Source of the DNA: Aeromonas allosaccharophila
GTDB lineage: Bacteria; Pseudomonadota; Gammaproteobacteria; Enterobacterales; Aeromonadaceae
Reading direction: 5' to 3'
NCBI RefSeq assembly: GCF_000819685.1
Contig: NZ_CDBR01000097.1
Coordinates: forward strand, 50,542 to 114,541
Length of the DNA: 64,000 nt
The position numbers and the translations under genes were made by a program. Numbering within the stretch: the stretch's first letter is position 1; each line of letters starts with the position of its first letter. The notes beneath the pieces are model-generated. The model made no database searches. It was not told the DNA's origin and saw nothing but the letters and a program-made list of their open reading frames with translations. Below, piece after piece: positions 36,484-45,570 of the stretch.

Positions 36484-38336
36484 TTTGCTTCCTTGTCGTC
36501 GTCGGGTAGCCCGCTGTTCCAGTTGTGGGCATGGATACGCTCCTGCCCCTCCTCGTCGTCTTGCAACAGATCGGAGAGGATCTCCCGGTATTGCAGGCTC
36601 TTGTTGATATAAGTGTGTTCGTCGTCGAGATAGTTGACCTGCTCGCGCAACAGCCAGTTATCGTGCTGCTTGAAGGTCTGCCCCGCCCGCCAGGCCTGGT
36701 TGGCCCTAAACCCGAGCTGGGTCAGGGCTTCCACCCCCAGATCGACCGCCGAACCTAGGGTTTCCCGGTGCACGCTCTCGACCCCGTGGCGCAGGATCTC
36801 GTGGGCATGGGGTCGATCCAGCGCTCGCGCCAGGATCTTCAGGTGCGGGAAGTGCTTCTGCACCATCTCAATCACCGCCAGCGAGGTGGCGGGATCGTTG
36901 ATGGAGAGCACCAGCAGCTTCGCCTTGTGCGCCCCTGCGGCATGGAGCAGGTCGATCCGGCTGGCATCGCCATAGAAGACCTGATAACCATACTTGCGCA
37001 GGGTCTCTATCTGGCTGGCATCCTGCTCGAGGATGGTGGTTCCGATGCCGTGGCCGTGCAGCAGACGCCCCACGATCTGACCAAAGCGGCCGAAGCCCGC
37101 GATGATCACCGGATGCTCCACCAGCTCAGGTTGCTCATGCTGCGGTGCGTCGCTCTGGTTACGGTAATCGAACCAGGGCTGGATCACCCGATCATTGAGG
37201 ATCAGCAGCAGCGGGGTCAGCGCCATGGAGAGCGCCACCACCAGCGTCAGCAGCGAGATGGTCTCACCGGGCAGCACCCGGTTCTGGGCGGCAAACGAGA
37301 AGAGCACGAAGGCAAACTCGCCCCCCTGCGCCAACGCCAGTGCGAAGGTCCAGCGCTGACTCGGCGAGATACGGATGGCAAAGCCGAGCGCCATCAGCAC
37401 CAGCCATTTGAGCGCCATCAGACCAACCACCAGCGTCGGGATGAGGAAGGGGTGCTCGGCAAACAGCCCGAAGTCGATCCCCGCCCCCACCGACATAAAG
37501 AACAAACCGAGCAGCAAGCCCTTGAACGGCTCAATGTCCGCCTCCAGCTCGTGGCGATATTCACTGTCGGCCAGCACCACCCCGGCGAGGAAGGAGCCAA
37601 GAGCAGGCGAGAGGCCCACCGACTCCATCAGCACCGCGATGGCGATCACCAGCAGCAGGGCGGCGGCGACGAAGATCTCCCGCATGTGGGACTGGGCGAT
37701 GGCACGAAACACCGGCCGCATCAGGTAATGGCCACCCAGCACTATGCCGGAGATCGCCGCGACCACCAGCAGACCATGCTGCCAACCCGCCAGCTCGGAG
37801 CCGCCATTGCTGGCGACCGGCGCGATGGCCAGCAGCGGCAACAGCGCCAGGATCGGAATGACCGCAATATCCTGAAACAGCAGCACGGCAAAGGCGGAGC
37901 GGCCGCTCTCGCTCTGCATCAGTTTGCGCTCCTGCAGGCTCTGCAGAACGATGGCGGTGGAGGATAGCGCCAGGATCAGACCGATAGCCAGCCCCTGTTG
38001 CAGCGGCAGACCGATAATATGCGCCACACCGGTCAATGCCGCCGTGGTGAGCAGCACCTGCAGGCCGCCGGTGCCGAGGATCGGCCCCTTCAGCTGCCAC
38101 AAGAGGGCCGGACGCAATTCCAGCCCGACCAGAAACAGCATCAGCACCACGCCAAACTCGGCGAAGTGCATCACATCCTTCTGTTCGCCCACCAACCCCA
38201 GCAGGAAGGGGCCGATGATGATCCCCGCCAGCAGATAGCCAAGCACCGAGCCCAGCCCCCAGCGCTTGGCGAGCGGCACTGCGATAACGGCGGCAGAGAG
38301 GTAGATAAAGGCATCAAACAGGATCCCGTGGCCCAT
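36480..38336 (-). CDS. kefB: KefB-type glutathione-gated K+/H+ antiporter
   Basis: 618 residues, CPA2 family: about 12 membrane helices with AGIIIGPFLLGLVG, LALSSTAIVLQSLQERKL and LGSFLAGVVLADSEYRHELEADIEPFKGLLLGLFFMSVG, then a Rossmann RCK domain (PVIIAGFGRFGQIVGRLLHGHG). KefB exports K+ and acidifies the cytoplasm when glutathione adducts of electrophiles bind. The ATG overlaps the stop of a 22-codon reading frame upstream (TGATG) and follows GGAGGG. kefG lies upstream. Confidence 0.9.
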   Translation of the reverse strand: MGHGILFDAFIYLSAAVIAVPLAKRWGLGSVLGYLLAGIIIGPFLLGLVGEQKDVMHFAEFGVVLMLFLVGLELRPALLWQLKGPILGTGGLQVLLTTAALTGVAHIIGLPLQQGLAIGLILALSSTAIVLQSLQERKLMQSESGRSAFAVLLFQDIAVIPILALLPLLAIAPVASNGGSELAGWQHGLLVVAAISGIVLGGHYLMRPVFRAIAQSHMREIFVAAALLLVIAIAVLMESVGLSPALGSFLAGVVLADSEYRHELEADIEPFKGLLLGLFFMSVGAGIDFGLFAEHPFLIPTLVVGLMALKWLVLMALGFAIRISPSQRWTFALALAQGGEFAFVLFSFAAQNRVLPGETISLLTLVVALSMALTPLLLILNDRVIQPWFDYRNQSDAPQHEQPELVEHPVIIAGFGRFGQIVGRLLHGHGIGTTILEQDASQIETLRKYGYQVFYGDASRIDLLHAAGAHKAKLLVLSINDPATSLAVIEMVQKHFPHLKILARALDRPHAHEILRHGVESVHRETLGSAVDLGVEALTQLGFRANQAWRAGQTFKQHDNWLLREQVNYLDDEHTYINKSLQYREILSDLLQDDEEGQERIHAHNWNSGLPDDDKEAK

Positions 38337-38404
38337 CAGTCAGCCCTCCGCTTGAACGTCTGGTCCGGCTTATAAGCTCGGCCCAAAAGCTGCCCGTTTT
38401 TCAT
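38336..38404 (-). CDS. 22-residue small reading frame bridging kefG and kefB
   Basis: ATG at 38404 overlaps the kefG stop (TGATG) and the TGA at 38336-38338 overlaps the kefB ATG (TGATG). GGAGGT six bases before its ATG is a strong ribosome-binding site. The peptide MKNGQLLGRAYKPDQTFKRR plus two residues is basic with no membrane helix. It could be a translated coupling peptide that keeps kefG and kefB in balance, or a small subunit. I recognise no family. Confidence 0.55.
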   Translation of the reverse strand: MKNGQLLGRAYKPDQTFKRRAD

Positions 38405-39000
38405 CAGAGCACCTCCAGCAAGTCGCGCAGATAGGGGCGCCCGGCCAGCTGCGCCGGGGTCAAGTGATCATCACGCAAGGCGCAAAGCAGCTGGCGGTAA
38501 TCCTGCCCACAGCGGCGCAGGGCGGCGGGATCCTTGATCTTGTGAAAGGAGTGCAGCACGAAGGGGGGCAACCAGTTCATGCCGCACAAGGTGGCAGCCT
38601 GTTGAAAGGGCAGCAGAAAATCGAGCAGCGGTCGGCTGTTGTAACCCTCGCTACAATAGGACTCCGGCGCCCCGCCGGTGGTGATGGCGCTTAGCCACTG
38701 CTTGCCCTTGAGGGCGTGGGCTTCGGGGCCGTAGGCGTAGCCATACTCCAGCACCAGATCCATCCACTCCTTCATGATGGCCGGGCAGGAATACCAGTAA
38801 AACGGGTGCTGAAAGACGATGATGTCGTGTTCGGAGAGCAGCGCCTGCTCCCGCTTCACATCGATGAACATGTCGGGATAGTGCTGGTAAAGGTCGTGAA
38901 CCGTGACCCCTTCCAGCCCCTCAATCGCCTGCAACAGCTGCTTGTTGGCCCGCGAGCTCTGCAGAGCGGGATGGGAAAAAATAACCAGAATGCGTTTCAT
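38404..39000 (-). CDS. kefG: KefG-type quinone reductase, ancillary subunit of KefB
   Basis: 198 residues, flavodoxin-like NAD(P)H dehydrogenase (quinone) fold: MKRILVIFSHPALQSSRANKQL, IIVFQHPFYWYSCPAIMKEWMD and WLSAITTGGAPESYC match KefF/KefG. Such proteins bind KefB or KefC and are needed for full K+ efflux. It is first in the kefG-smORF-kefB-sirB2 chain, all joined by 1-4 bp overlaps. Confidence 0.88.
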   Translation of the reverse strand: MKRILVIFSHPALQSSRANKQLLQAIEGLEGVTVHDLYQHYPDMFIDVKREQALLSEHDIIVFQHPFYWYSCPAIMKEWMDLVLEYGYAYGPEAHALKGKQWLSAITTGGAPESYCSEGYNSRPLLDFLLPFQQAATLCGMNWLPPFVLHSFHKIKDPAALRRCGQDYRQLLCALRDDHLTPAQLAGRPYLRDLLEVL

Positions 39001-39095
39001 GACAACATCACCCGAAAAAGCGCCAGAGCTGGCGCGATAAAAGAGAAAAGGGGTGTGACAGACGCATCGTAAAGATGCACAGGAGAGCGACCTTA

Positions 39096-39938
39096 TCAGG
39101 AAGCGCCATAGCCTGCCAACTCGGGGATCAGCTCCCGCAGCGCCGGATTGAGGGTCTGGTGGGCGGGGTAGCAGAGCCCGATCCGGCGAAACATCCTCGG
39201 TCCGCTCACCGGCAAGGTACAGAGCCCTGCCTCATCTTCCACCAGCCCATCCGGCAGAAAACTGATGCCAACCCCCGCCAGCACCAGCGCCATCACCAGC
39301 CCCTTGCTCTCGGCCTTGGCCACCAGATTGAGGGTAAGCCGGTCACAGGCCAGCAGGCCGATGGTCTGCTGGTGGGCCTCGCAGGGCGGGCACTCAATAA
39401 AATCATAATGTTGCAGCTCGGCCAGCTCGATCCTTTCACGACTGGCCAGAGGATGGTCGACTGGCACGCAGAGCACGTAATCCTCCTCCCACAGCGGCAG
39501 GAAGATCTCGTCCTCCCGGCGCAGGGCATCCAGCGTCAAGCGGCAGTCGGCGGGCGTAGCGTAGTCGGAGAGGGTGAGATCCAGCTGCGGCAACACGCGC
39601 TGTACTTGCTGCAGCAGCCCGGCCACACGGCGGCGACTCAAGTCCGGCATGATGGCGATATTGAGCCTCGCACGCGTCGCTTTCTGGCGAAACAGCTCCG
39701 GCAGACGACGCGCCTCCTCCACCAGCTTGACCGCGTGAGGATAGAGATAGTGGGCCGGATCTTTCGCCACCACCCCCTTCTTGCCCCGGACAAACAGGCT
39801 GTCACCGAGCGCCTCTTCCAGCTGGCGCAGTCCCGCCGAGAGGGAGGGCTGGCTGACGTGGCAGCGCTCGGCCGCCGCCGTGATGTTCTTCTCTTCATAG
39901 ATGGCGATGAAGAAACGCAGCAATCTCAAGTCCAGCAT
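39096..39938 (-). CDS. LysR-family regulator, divergent from an SDR gene
   Basis: 280 residues from ATG 39938 (MLDLRLLRFFIAIYEEKN); ATG 39950 is an alternative. Winged helix NITAAAERCHVSQPSLSAGLRQLEEALGDSLFVRGKKG, then a periplasmic-binding-like effector domain. It is divergent from the short-chain dehydrogenase at 40082, with an inverted repeat of LysR type in the gap, so it probably controls that gene. Effector unknown. Confidence 0.9.
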   Translation of the reverse strand: MLDLRLLRFFIAIYEEKNITAAAERCHVSQPSLSAGLRQLEEALGDSLFVRGKKGVVAKDPAHYLYPHAVKLVEEARRLPELFRQKATRARLNIAIMPDLSRRRVAGLLQQVQRVLPQLDLTLSDYATPADCRLTLDALRREDEIFLPLWEEDYVLCVPVDHPLASRERIELAELQHYDFIECPPCEAHQQTIGLLACDRLTLNLVAKAESKGLVMALVLAGVGISFLPDGLVEDEAGLCTLPVSGPRMFRRIGLCYPAHQTLNPALRELIPELAGYGAS

Positions 39939-39993
39939 ACGCCCAACCATAGTTTTTTCAGATGATAACCAGCGGAAAACAATATTTATCACT

Positions 39994-40012
39994 TATAGAT
40001 GCAGTGACTATA
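39994..40012. promoter_or_regulatory. Candidate LysR-type binding site
   Basis: TATAG-N9-CTATA inverted repeat in the divergent gap between the LysR gene and the SDR gene, fitting the T-N11-A pattern of LysR boxes. Confidence 0.5.
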
Positions 40013-40081
40013 GTGATTGGGTTCCGTGCTGGCCAGCCACCCGTTTGCTCAAACCGACTCTTGAATCAGAAGGAAAGACCC

Positions 40082-40804
40082 ATGTCCAAATCTCTCGTCG
40101 TGATCACCGGCGCCTCCGCCGGGATCGGTGCCGCCATCGCCCGAGCCTTCTCTGCCACAGGTCATCCGCTGTTGCTGCTGGCCCGCCGGGTCGAGCCGAT
40201 GCAGGCACTGAATCTGCCCGATACCCTCTGCATCGGGGTCGATGTGACCGACACCGCCGCCATGAAAGCCGCCGTCCAGCAGGCAGAAGCCAAATTTGGC
40301 CCGGTGGGCTGCATGGTCAACAACGCCGGTGTCATGCTGCTGGGTCAGGCCGATGTGCAGGATCCCGCCGAGTGGCAGCAGATGCTCAACATCAACGTGA
40401 TGGGCGTGCTGAACGGCGTCCACGCAGTGCTGGCAGGCATGAAAGAGCGCCGCAGCGGTACCATCATCAACATCAGCTCCATCGCCGGTCGCAAGACCTT
40501 CCCGAACCATGCCGCCTACTGCGCCACCAAGTTCGCCGTGCACGCCCTGACCGAGAACATCCGGGAAGAGGTGGCCGATGTGGGCGTGCGGATGGTGACC
40601 ATTGCCCCGGGTGCGGTCGAGACCGAGCTGCTCAGCCACACCACTGACGAGAACATCAAGGCCGGTTACCACGACTGGAAAGATCAGATGGGCGGCGTCA
40701 TTTCGCCGGAAGTGATCGCCGATGCAGTGCTCTACGCCTGGAACCAGCCTGCCAACGTCTGCGTGCGCGAGATCGTGCTGGCGGCGACCCGTCAGCAACC
40801 TTGA
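40082..40804 (+). CDS. Short-chain dehydrogenase/reductase
   Basis: 240 residues from ATG 40082, preceded by AGGAAAG. Classical SDR: GASAGIGAAIARAF (NADP-type glycine motif), NNAGVM, Ser in NISSIAGRKTF and the catalytic YCATK. Closest in pattern to YdfG-like serine/3-hydroxy acid dehydrogenases, but the substrate is not readable. It is paired with a divergent LysR gene. Confidence 0.9.
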   Translation: MSKSLVVITGASAGIGAAIARAFSATGHPLLLLARRVEPMQALNLPDTLCIGVDVTDTAAMKAAVQQAEAKFGPVGCMVNNAGVMLLGQADVQDPAEWQQMLNINVMGVLNGVHAVLAGMKERRSGTIINISSIAGRKTFPNHAAYCATKFAVHALTENIREEVADVGVRMVTIAPGAVETELLSHTTDENIKAGYHDWKDQMGGVISPEVIADAVLYAWNQPANVCVREIVLAATRQQP

Positions 40805-40893
40805 ATCCGGGCTGACTGACATCATGGGGAGGGCTTGACCCTCCCCCGGGGCACAGGGTTACCATGTGCCCCTTGTTTCTTCCGAGTCATTCC

Positions 40894-41217
40894 ATGGTTC
40901 TCACCCGTCGCCAACTCGCTCACGCCCGTCGCTGGCTCCCCTTGTGGAGTCTGGTGCTGGTGTTGATGTCGTTTGGCAGCAGGGCCGCAACCGACCTCTG
41001 TACCCTGACTACCCACTGCAGCCAGAGCGAGCGCACCCTGGAAAAAGCGATGCCCTGCGGCAGCTTTACCACCGCCCTCTCGATGACGCTGGTAGGCAGC
41101 GACAGCCTGACGGTCGCCGTGCTGGAACAGGATACCCCCGACTTCGCCTCTCCCTCTCTCTTTATGCCGGACGCTCCGTGCGAGCGGCTCGAACGTCCCC
41201 CACGCACCCGGATCTGA
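40894..41217 (+). CDS. Small exported protein of unknown function
   Basis: 107 residues from ATG 40894 (MVLTRRQLAHARRW; an ATG 10 codons earlier is possible). A signal-like helix (LPLWSLVLVLMSFGSRAATD) with cleavage near RAA, then a Cys-containing segment (LCTLTTHCSQS, MPCGSF, APCERL; four Cys). It lies 46 bp before a DUF411 metal-associated protein and is probably co-transcribed, so a role in periplasmic metal handling is possible. Family not recognised. Confidence 0.6.
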   Translation: MVLTRRQLAHARRWLPLWSLVLVLMSFGSRAATDLCTLTTHCSQSERTLEKAMPCGSFTTALSMTLVGSDSLTVAVLEQDTPDFASPSLFMPDAPCERLERPPRTRI

Positions 41218-41263
41218 AACGCATCCCGTATCGGGCATCTTTTCTTTCAATCTGAGGTGAGTG

Positions 41264-41695
41264 ATGTACAAACCCCTGTTACTGGCCATGCTGGCCGGTA
41301 CCGTCAGCTTTTCGGCCCTCGCGGCCGAGAAGATGACCGTCTACAAATCCAGATATTGTGGCTGCTGCCAAAGCTGGAACGAGCACATGGAGCAGAATGG
41401 CTTCGAACTCGAAGTCATCGAAACCGAGCAGCTCGGCGCAGTGAAGCAGCAATACGGTATCGCGCCGGAGCTGGCCTCTTGCCATACCGGTATCGTAAAT
41501 GGCTATGTGATCGAGGGGCATGTACCGGCCGCCGATGTGCAGAAGCTGCTCAGGGAAAAACCGGCGATCCGTGGCCTGACCATTCCGGGTATGCCCCAGA
41601 GTGCGCCGGGCATGGATATTCCGGGCCATCCCTATGAGGTACTGAGTATCAGCAACGAGGGCGTGACCACCCGCTGGTCGAGCTACCCCGGCTGA
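41264..41695 (+). CDS. DUF411 periplasmic metal-binding protein
   Basis: 143 residues from ATG 41264. Signal peptide (MYKPLLLAMLAGTVSFSALAA), then the DUF411 pattern: YKSRYCGCCQSWNEHME with CxCC, SCHTGIVNGYVIEGHVPA, and a Met-rich IPGMPQSAPGMDIPGHPYEV. DUF411 proteins are often found with copper-resistance genes. The C-x-C-C and Met residues fit copper binding. A terminator follows at 41778. Confidence 0.88.
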   Translation: MYKPLLLAMLAGTVSFSALAAEKMTVYKSRYCGCCQSWNEHMEQNGFELEVIETEQLGAVKQQYGIAPELASCHTGIVNGYVIEGHVPAADVQKLLREKPAIRGLTIPGMPQSAPGMDIPGHPYEVLSISNEGVTTRWSSYPG

Positions 41696-41777
41696 CGAAC
41701 ACTGGTCATGAGAGGGCACTCCCATATCATGTGAGGCACACCTGAGCGGACTCTTGCCGCTCATGGCCAGAAAGAGG

Positions 41778-41808
41778 GCCGCTATCGCGAGATAGCGGCT
41801 TTTTTTGA
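41778..41808 (+). terminator. Terminator downstream of the DUF411 gene
   Basis: GCCGCTATC / GATAGCGGC stem with minimal loop followed by seven T. Confidence 0.85.
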
Positions 41809-41929
41809 TTACATTTCCTGCAATAACAAGGGATTGCTTGCAACCACCGGCAACAAGGGGCAGATTTAATGCCAATTCATGGAGCCGATGCTCAGGTCTA
41901 CCAACCCTTTCCAGCGCCAAGGATGCGAC

Positions 41930-44083
41930 ATGTTTACCTTTTCCCGAGGAGTTCTGCTGCTAGCCTTTCTGACAGTTCTCCCCCCCACTTATGCCAATGA
42001 AGAGCCCGCCATGCTGACAAGCGAACATCCAATCCAGCCGCCCGTGGCCGCCAAACATCCCCGCACACTGAAAAAACACGGGGATACCCGCATCGACAAC
42101 TACTACTGGCTGCGCGACGACCAGCGTCAGGCGCCGGAAGTGTTGCAATACCTCGAGGCCGAGAACGCCTACACCGAGGCCATGCTCAAGCCGACCCAGC
42201 CCCTGCGCGAACAGCTCTACAAAGAGATGGTGGCCCGCATCCCCCAACAGGATGAGTCGGTGCCCTATGTGAAGAATGGCTACCGCTACCAGACCCGCTA
42301 TGAGCCGGGCAAGGAGTACGGGATCTATTCGCGCACCAAGCTCGGCGAAGAGCAGGCGAGCCTGCTGCTCGACAGCAACCAGCGGGCTGAAGGGCACGAG
42401 TTCTATGCCCTCGGCGCCCTTGAGGTGAGCCGCAACAACCGCTGGCTGGCGGTGGCGGAAGATTTCCTCTCCCGCCGTCAGTACCAGATCCAGTTCCTCG
42501 ATCTGGAGAGCGGCCAGTGGGCCACCGACAAACTGGAAAATACCTCCGGCAATCTGGTGTGGGCCAACGACAACAAGACCGTCTTCTATGTGCGCAAGCA
42601 CCCGCAGACCCTGCTGCCCTATCAGGTCTATCGCCACACGCTCGGGACGGATCCGGCCACGGACAAACTGGTCTACGAGGAGAAGGATGACTCCTTCTAC
42701 GTCAGCCTCTACGCTACCACTTCGGAAGATTTCATCGTCATCGCCCTCTCCAGCACCACCACCGGCGAAGCGCGGCTGATCGATGCCAACCAGCCGGAAC
42801 ACGCACCCCGCCTGTTCCTGCCCCGTCAGGTGGATCACGAATACAGCCTGGATCACTACCGCGGCCGCTTCTATGTGCGTTCCAACAAGGACGGCAAGAA
42901 CTTCGGCCTCTACGAGACCAAAGAGAGCCCGGTCGATCGCTGGAAGGCGGTGATTGCCCCCAATCCGGACGTGCTGCTGGAGAGCTACGCCCTGTTCAAG
43001 GATTGGCTGGTACTGGAAGAGCGCAACAAGGGGCTGACCCGACTGCGCCAGATCAACTGGCAGAGCGGTGACGAGAAGGAGATCGCCTTCGACGATCCCG
43101 CCTATGTCACCTGGCTCGCCTACAACCCGGAGCCGGATACCAGCGCCCTGCGCTATGGCTACTCCTCAATGACCACCCCCGCCTCTACCTATGAGCTGGA
43201 CATGGCGAGTGGCAAGCGCACCCTGCTCAAGCAGCAGCCGGTGGCCGGCTTCAAGGCCGACCAGTACGCCAGCGAGCGACTCTGGGTGACCGCCCGCGAC
43301 GGTGTATCGGTGCCGGTGTCGCTGGTCTATCGCAAGGACAAGTTCAAAAAAGAGCAGGCTGATGCGCCCAAGAATCCGCTGCTGGTCTATGGCTATGGAT
43401 CCTACGGCGCCAGCATGGATCCCGACTTCAGCAGCTCGCGCCTGAGCCTGCTCGATCGCGGCTTCGTCTACGCCATCGCCCATATCCGGGGTGGTGAAGA
43501 GCTGGGCCGTCACTGGTACGAAGATGGCAAGTTGCTGAAAAAGCAGAACACCTTCAATGACTTTATCGATGTCACCAAGGCGCTGGTTGAGCAAGGCTAC
43601 GGTGCCAAAGATCAGGTCTACGCCATGGGCGGCAGCGCCGGTGGTCTGCTGATGGGGGCGGTCATCAATCAGGCGCCCGAACTCTATCGCGGCGTGGTAG
43701 CGCAGGTGCCGTTCGTCGATGTGGTCACCACCATGCTGGACGAGTCGATCCCCCTCACCACCGGGGAGTATGACGAGTGGGGCAACCCGAACCAGAAGCG
43801 CTACTACGACTACATGAAGAGCTACAGCCCCTACGATCAGGTCAAGGCGCAAGCCTATCCCAACCTGCTGGTCACCACCGGACTGCACGACTCGCAAGTG
43901 CAGTATTGGGAGCCCGCCAAGTGGGTCGCCAAGCTGCGCGAACTGAAGACGGATGATAACAAGTTGTTACTGAACACCGACATGGACGCCGGCCACGGCG
44001 GCAAGTCGGGCCGCTTCAAAGCCTACGAGGATATCGCGCTGGAATACGCCTTTATCCTGGATCTGGCCACCACGACCAACTGA
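41930..44083 (+). CDS. Oligopeptidase B-like S9 peptidase with signal peptide
   Basis: 717 residues from ATG 41930 ([19 protein letters not shown]...YANEEP), so it appears exported. N-terminal beta-propeller begins with [22 protein letters not shown]. The catalytic domain has Ser in [14 protein letters not shown], Asp in [17 protein letters not shown] and His in [37 protein letters not shown] is typical of oligopeptidase B. It cleaves short peptides after basic residues in known members. E. coli PtrB lacks a signal peptide. Confidence 0.9.
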   Translation: MFTFSRGVLLLAFLTVLPPTYANEEPAMLTSEHPIQPPVAAKHPRTLKKHGDTRIDNYYWLRDDQRQAPEVLQYLEAENAYTEAMLKPTQPLREQLYKEMVARIPQQDESVPYVKNGYRYQTRYEPGKEYGIYSRTKLGEEQASLLLDSNQRAEGHEFYALGALEVSRNNRWLAVAEDFLSRRQYQIQFLDLESGQWATDKLENTSGNLVWANDNKTVFYVRKHPQTLLPYQVYRHTLGTDPATDKLVYEEKDDSFYVSLYATTSEDFIVIALSSTTTGEARLIDANQPEHAPRLFLPRQVDHEYSLDHYRGRFYVRSNKDGKNFGLYETKESPVDRWKAVIAPNPDVLLESYALFKDWLVLEERNKGLTRLRQINWQSGDEKEIAFDDPAYVTWLAYNPEPDTSALRYGYSSMTTPASTYELDMASGKRTLLKQQPVAGFKADQYASERLWVTARDGVSVPVSLVYRKDKFKKEQADAPKNPLLVYGYGSYGASMDPDFSSSRLSLLDRGFVYAIAHIRGGEELGRHWYEDGKLLKKQNTFNDFIDVTKALVEQGYGAKDQVYAMGGSAGGLLMGAVINQAPELYRGVVAQVPFVDVVTTMLDESIPLTTGEYDEWGNPNQKRYYDYMKSYSPYDQVKAQAYPNLLVTTGLHDSQVQYWEPAKWVAKLRELKTDDNKLLLNTDMDAGHGGKSGRFKAYEDIALEYAFILDLATTTN

Positions 44084-44495
44084 TCTCCCATGACTCCGGC
44101 CCTTGTCATTCAAGGGCCGCATAAGAATCCTCTCGTAGTTTTTCCCTCTTCCATTTCCCTCCATATCAAATTAATCTGCGGCTAGAAAATGAATGATCGA
44201 GGTCATGTTTCTCAAGATTTAACTCCGTGATTTTGCCATTTCGTTTGATTTATGTTGGGTGAATGTGCTTAATCGGAGTGCTTGCAACTTTTTATTTGGC
44301 CCCTGAGGGGCCAATTTATCTTCGACCGACAGGAGGTCGGTAGCCTCACCACAGGATGGGGGTGACTGCCGGAAAGGGGTGATCAACTCCCCCACTTTCG
44401 TGCAACGAGAAGAGTGGGCAAGCCCGGCGCAGAACGGGGTTGCCATCAATTTATCCGGGGAACGGATAAACAAAATCAAAGAAAAGGGAGAAAAA
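44084..44495. other. 412 bp leader of the TRAP transporter operon, no gene
   Basis: Contains a palindromic hairpin TTGGCCCCTGAGGGGCCAA (44296-44314) and then a run of short stems (44323-44441), two of which present AGGA in the loop. No open frame with a ribosome-binding site is seen. It looks like a long structured 5' leader with possible CsrA sites. Confidence 0.5.
44323..44372 (+). promoter_or_regulatory. Two CsrA-binding-like hairpins in the TRAP leader
   Basis: GACC-GACAGGA-GGTC (44324-44338) and CACC-ACAGGATGG-GGTG (44347-44364) each place GGA in a hairpin loop; ACAGGATG closely resembles the CsrA consensus core. A further GGA is in CCGGAAAG, and the ribosome-binding site GGGAGA near 44487 also has GGA. 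Confidence 0.45.
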
Positions 44496-45467
44496 ATGAA
44501 AGGATTAACTTTGGCGTGCGCCCTGTCGGCGGCTCTGGTCGGTGTCTCATTCGGTGGTCCGGTACAAGCGCAGGAGCGCTTCGTGACCATCGGCACCGGC
44601 GGTCAGACCGGCGTTTACTATGTCGCTGGCCAGTCCATCTGCCGCTTCCTCAATCGCGGCGCAGCCGATCACCAGATCAAGTGCAACGCCCCGGCCAGTG
44701 GCGGTGGTGTTGCCAACGTCAACGGCATCCGTAGCGGTGAATTCAACTTCGGCATCATGCAATCCGACCACCAGTTCAAGGCGATGAAGGGGCTGCCACC
44801 GTTCCAGGCCGAAGGGGCTATGGACGATATGCGCGCCGTCTTCTCCCTGCAGAGCGAGGTGTTCACCATCCTGGCTCGCCGCGATGCCAAGATCGCCAGC
44901 TTCGACGATCTGAAAGGCAAGCGCGTCAACATCGGCAACCCGGGCTCCGGCCAGCGTGACACCATGGAAGAGATCATGGCGGTCAAAGGCTGGAAGAAGG
45001 GTGACTTCGGTCTGGTCTCCGAGCTGAAACCGGCCGAACAAGCCTCCGCCCTCGGTGACAACAACATCGACGCCATGAGCTACTTCGTGGGTCACCCGAA
45101 CGGTGCCATTCAGGAAGCCTCCACCACCACAGATGCAGTACTGGTACCTGTGACCGGCGCCGACATCGACAAGCTGCTGGCCGAGAAGAGCTACTACAGC
45201 AAGGCCGAAATCCCGGGCGGCATCTACAAGGGCAGCGACAAGCCGACCCCCTCCATCGGTGGCAAAGCGGTGCTCTCCACCAGCGCCAAAACCGATCCGG
45301 AAGTGGTCTATCAGTTGGTCAAGTCGGTGTTCGACAACCTGGATCGCTTCAAGCGCCTGCACCCTGCCTTTGCCGACCTGAAAGAGGCCGACATGATCAA
45401 GGTGGGTCTCTCTGCACCGCTGCATGAAGGGGCTGCCCGCTACTACAAAGAGCGCGGCTGGCTCTGA
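44496..45467 (+). CDS. TAXI-family TRAP transporter solute-binding protein
   Basis: 323 residues from ATG 44496, preceded by AAGGGAG. Signal peptide (MKGLTLACALSAALVGVSFG...VQAQ). The motif FVTIGTGGQTGVYYVAGQSICRFLN is diagnostic for TAXI solute receptors (TRAP-associated extracytoplasmic immunogenic). Later GKRVNIGNPGSGQRDTMEEIM supports it. It binds substrate (often glutamate or related carboxylates in known members) in the periplasm for the permease encoded next. Confidence 0.92.
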   Translation: MKGLTLACALSAALVGVSFGGPVQAQERFVTIGTGGQTGVYYVAGQSICRFLNRGAADHQIKCNAPASGGGVANVNGIRSGEFNFGIMQSDHQFKAMKGLPPFQAEGAMDDMRAVFSLQSEVFTILARRDAKIASFDDLKGKRVNIGNPGSGQRDTMEEIMAVKGWKKGDFGLVSELKPAEQASALGDNNIDAMSYFVGHPNGAIQEASTTTDAVLVPVTGADIDKLLAEKSYYSKAEIPGGIYKGSDKPTPSIGGKAVLSTSAKTDPEVVYQLVKSVFDNLDRFKRLHPAFADLKEADMIKVGLSAPLHEGAARYYKERGWL

Positions 45468-45570
45468 TTGAAGGCCACTGGGCCTTTGTCACTCTCTTCG
45501 ACACCCGTCTGCCGCCTGATTGCGGGGGCGGGTGTCGCTCTTGTTGTACTCGTTGGCACAAGTTAACCCT

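Noticed and set aside
44340..44441. Cobalamin-like or other known riboswitch in the TRAP leader
   Set aside because: Some short stretches look similar (GGAAAGGGGTGA, ACTCCCCC) but the conserved B12-box and overall fold could not be recognised; left as an unassigned structured leader.
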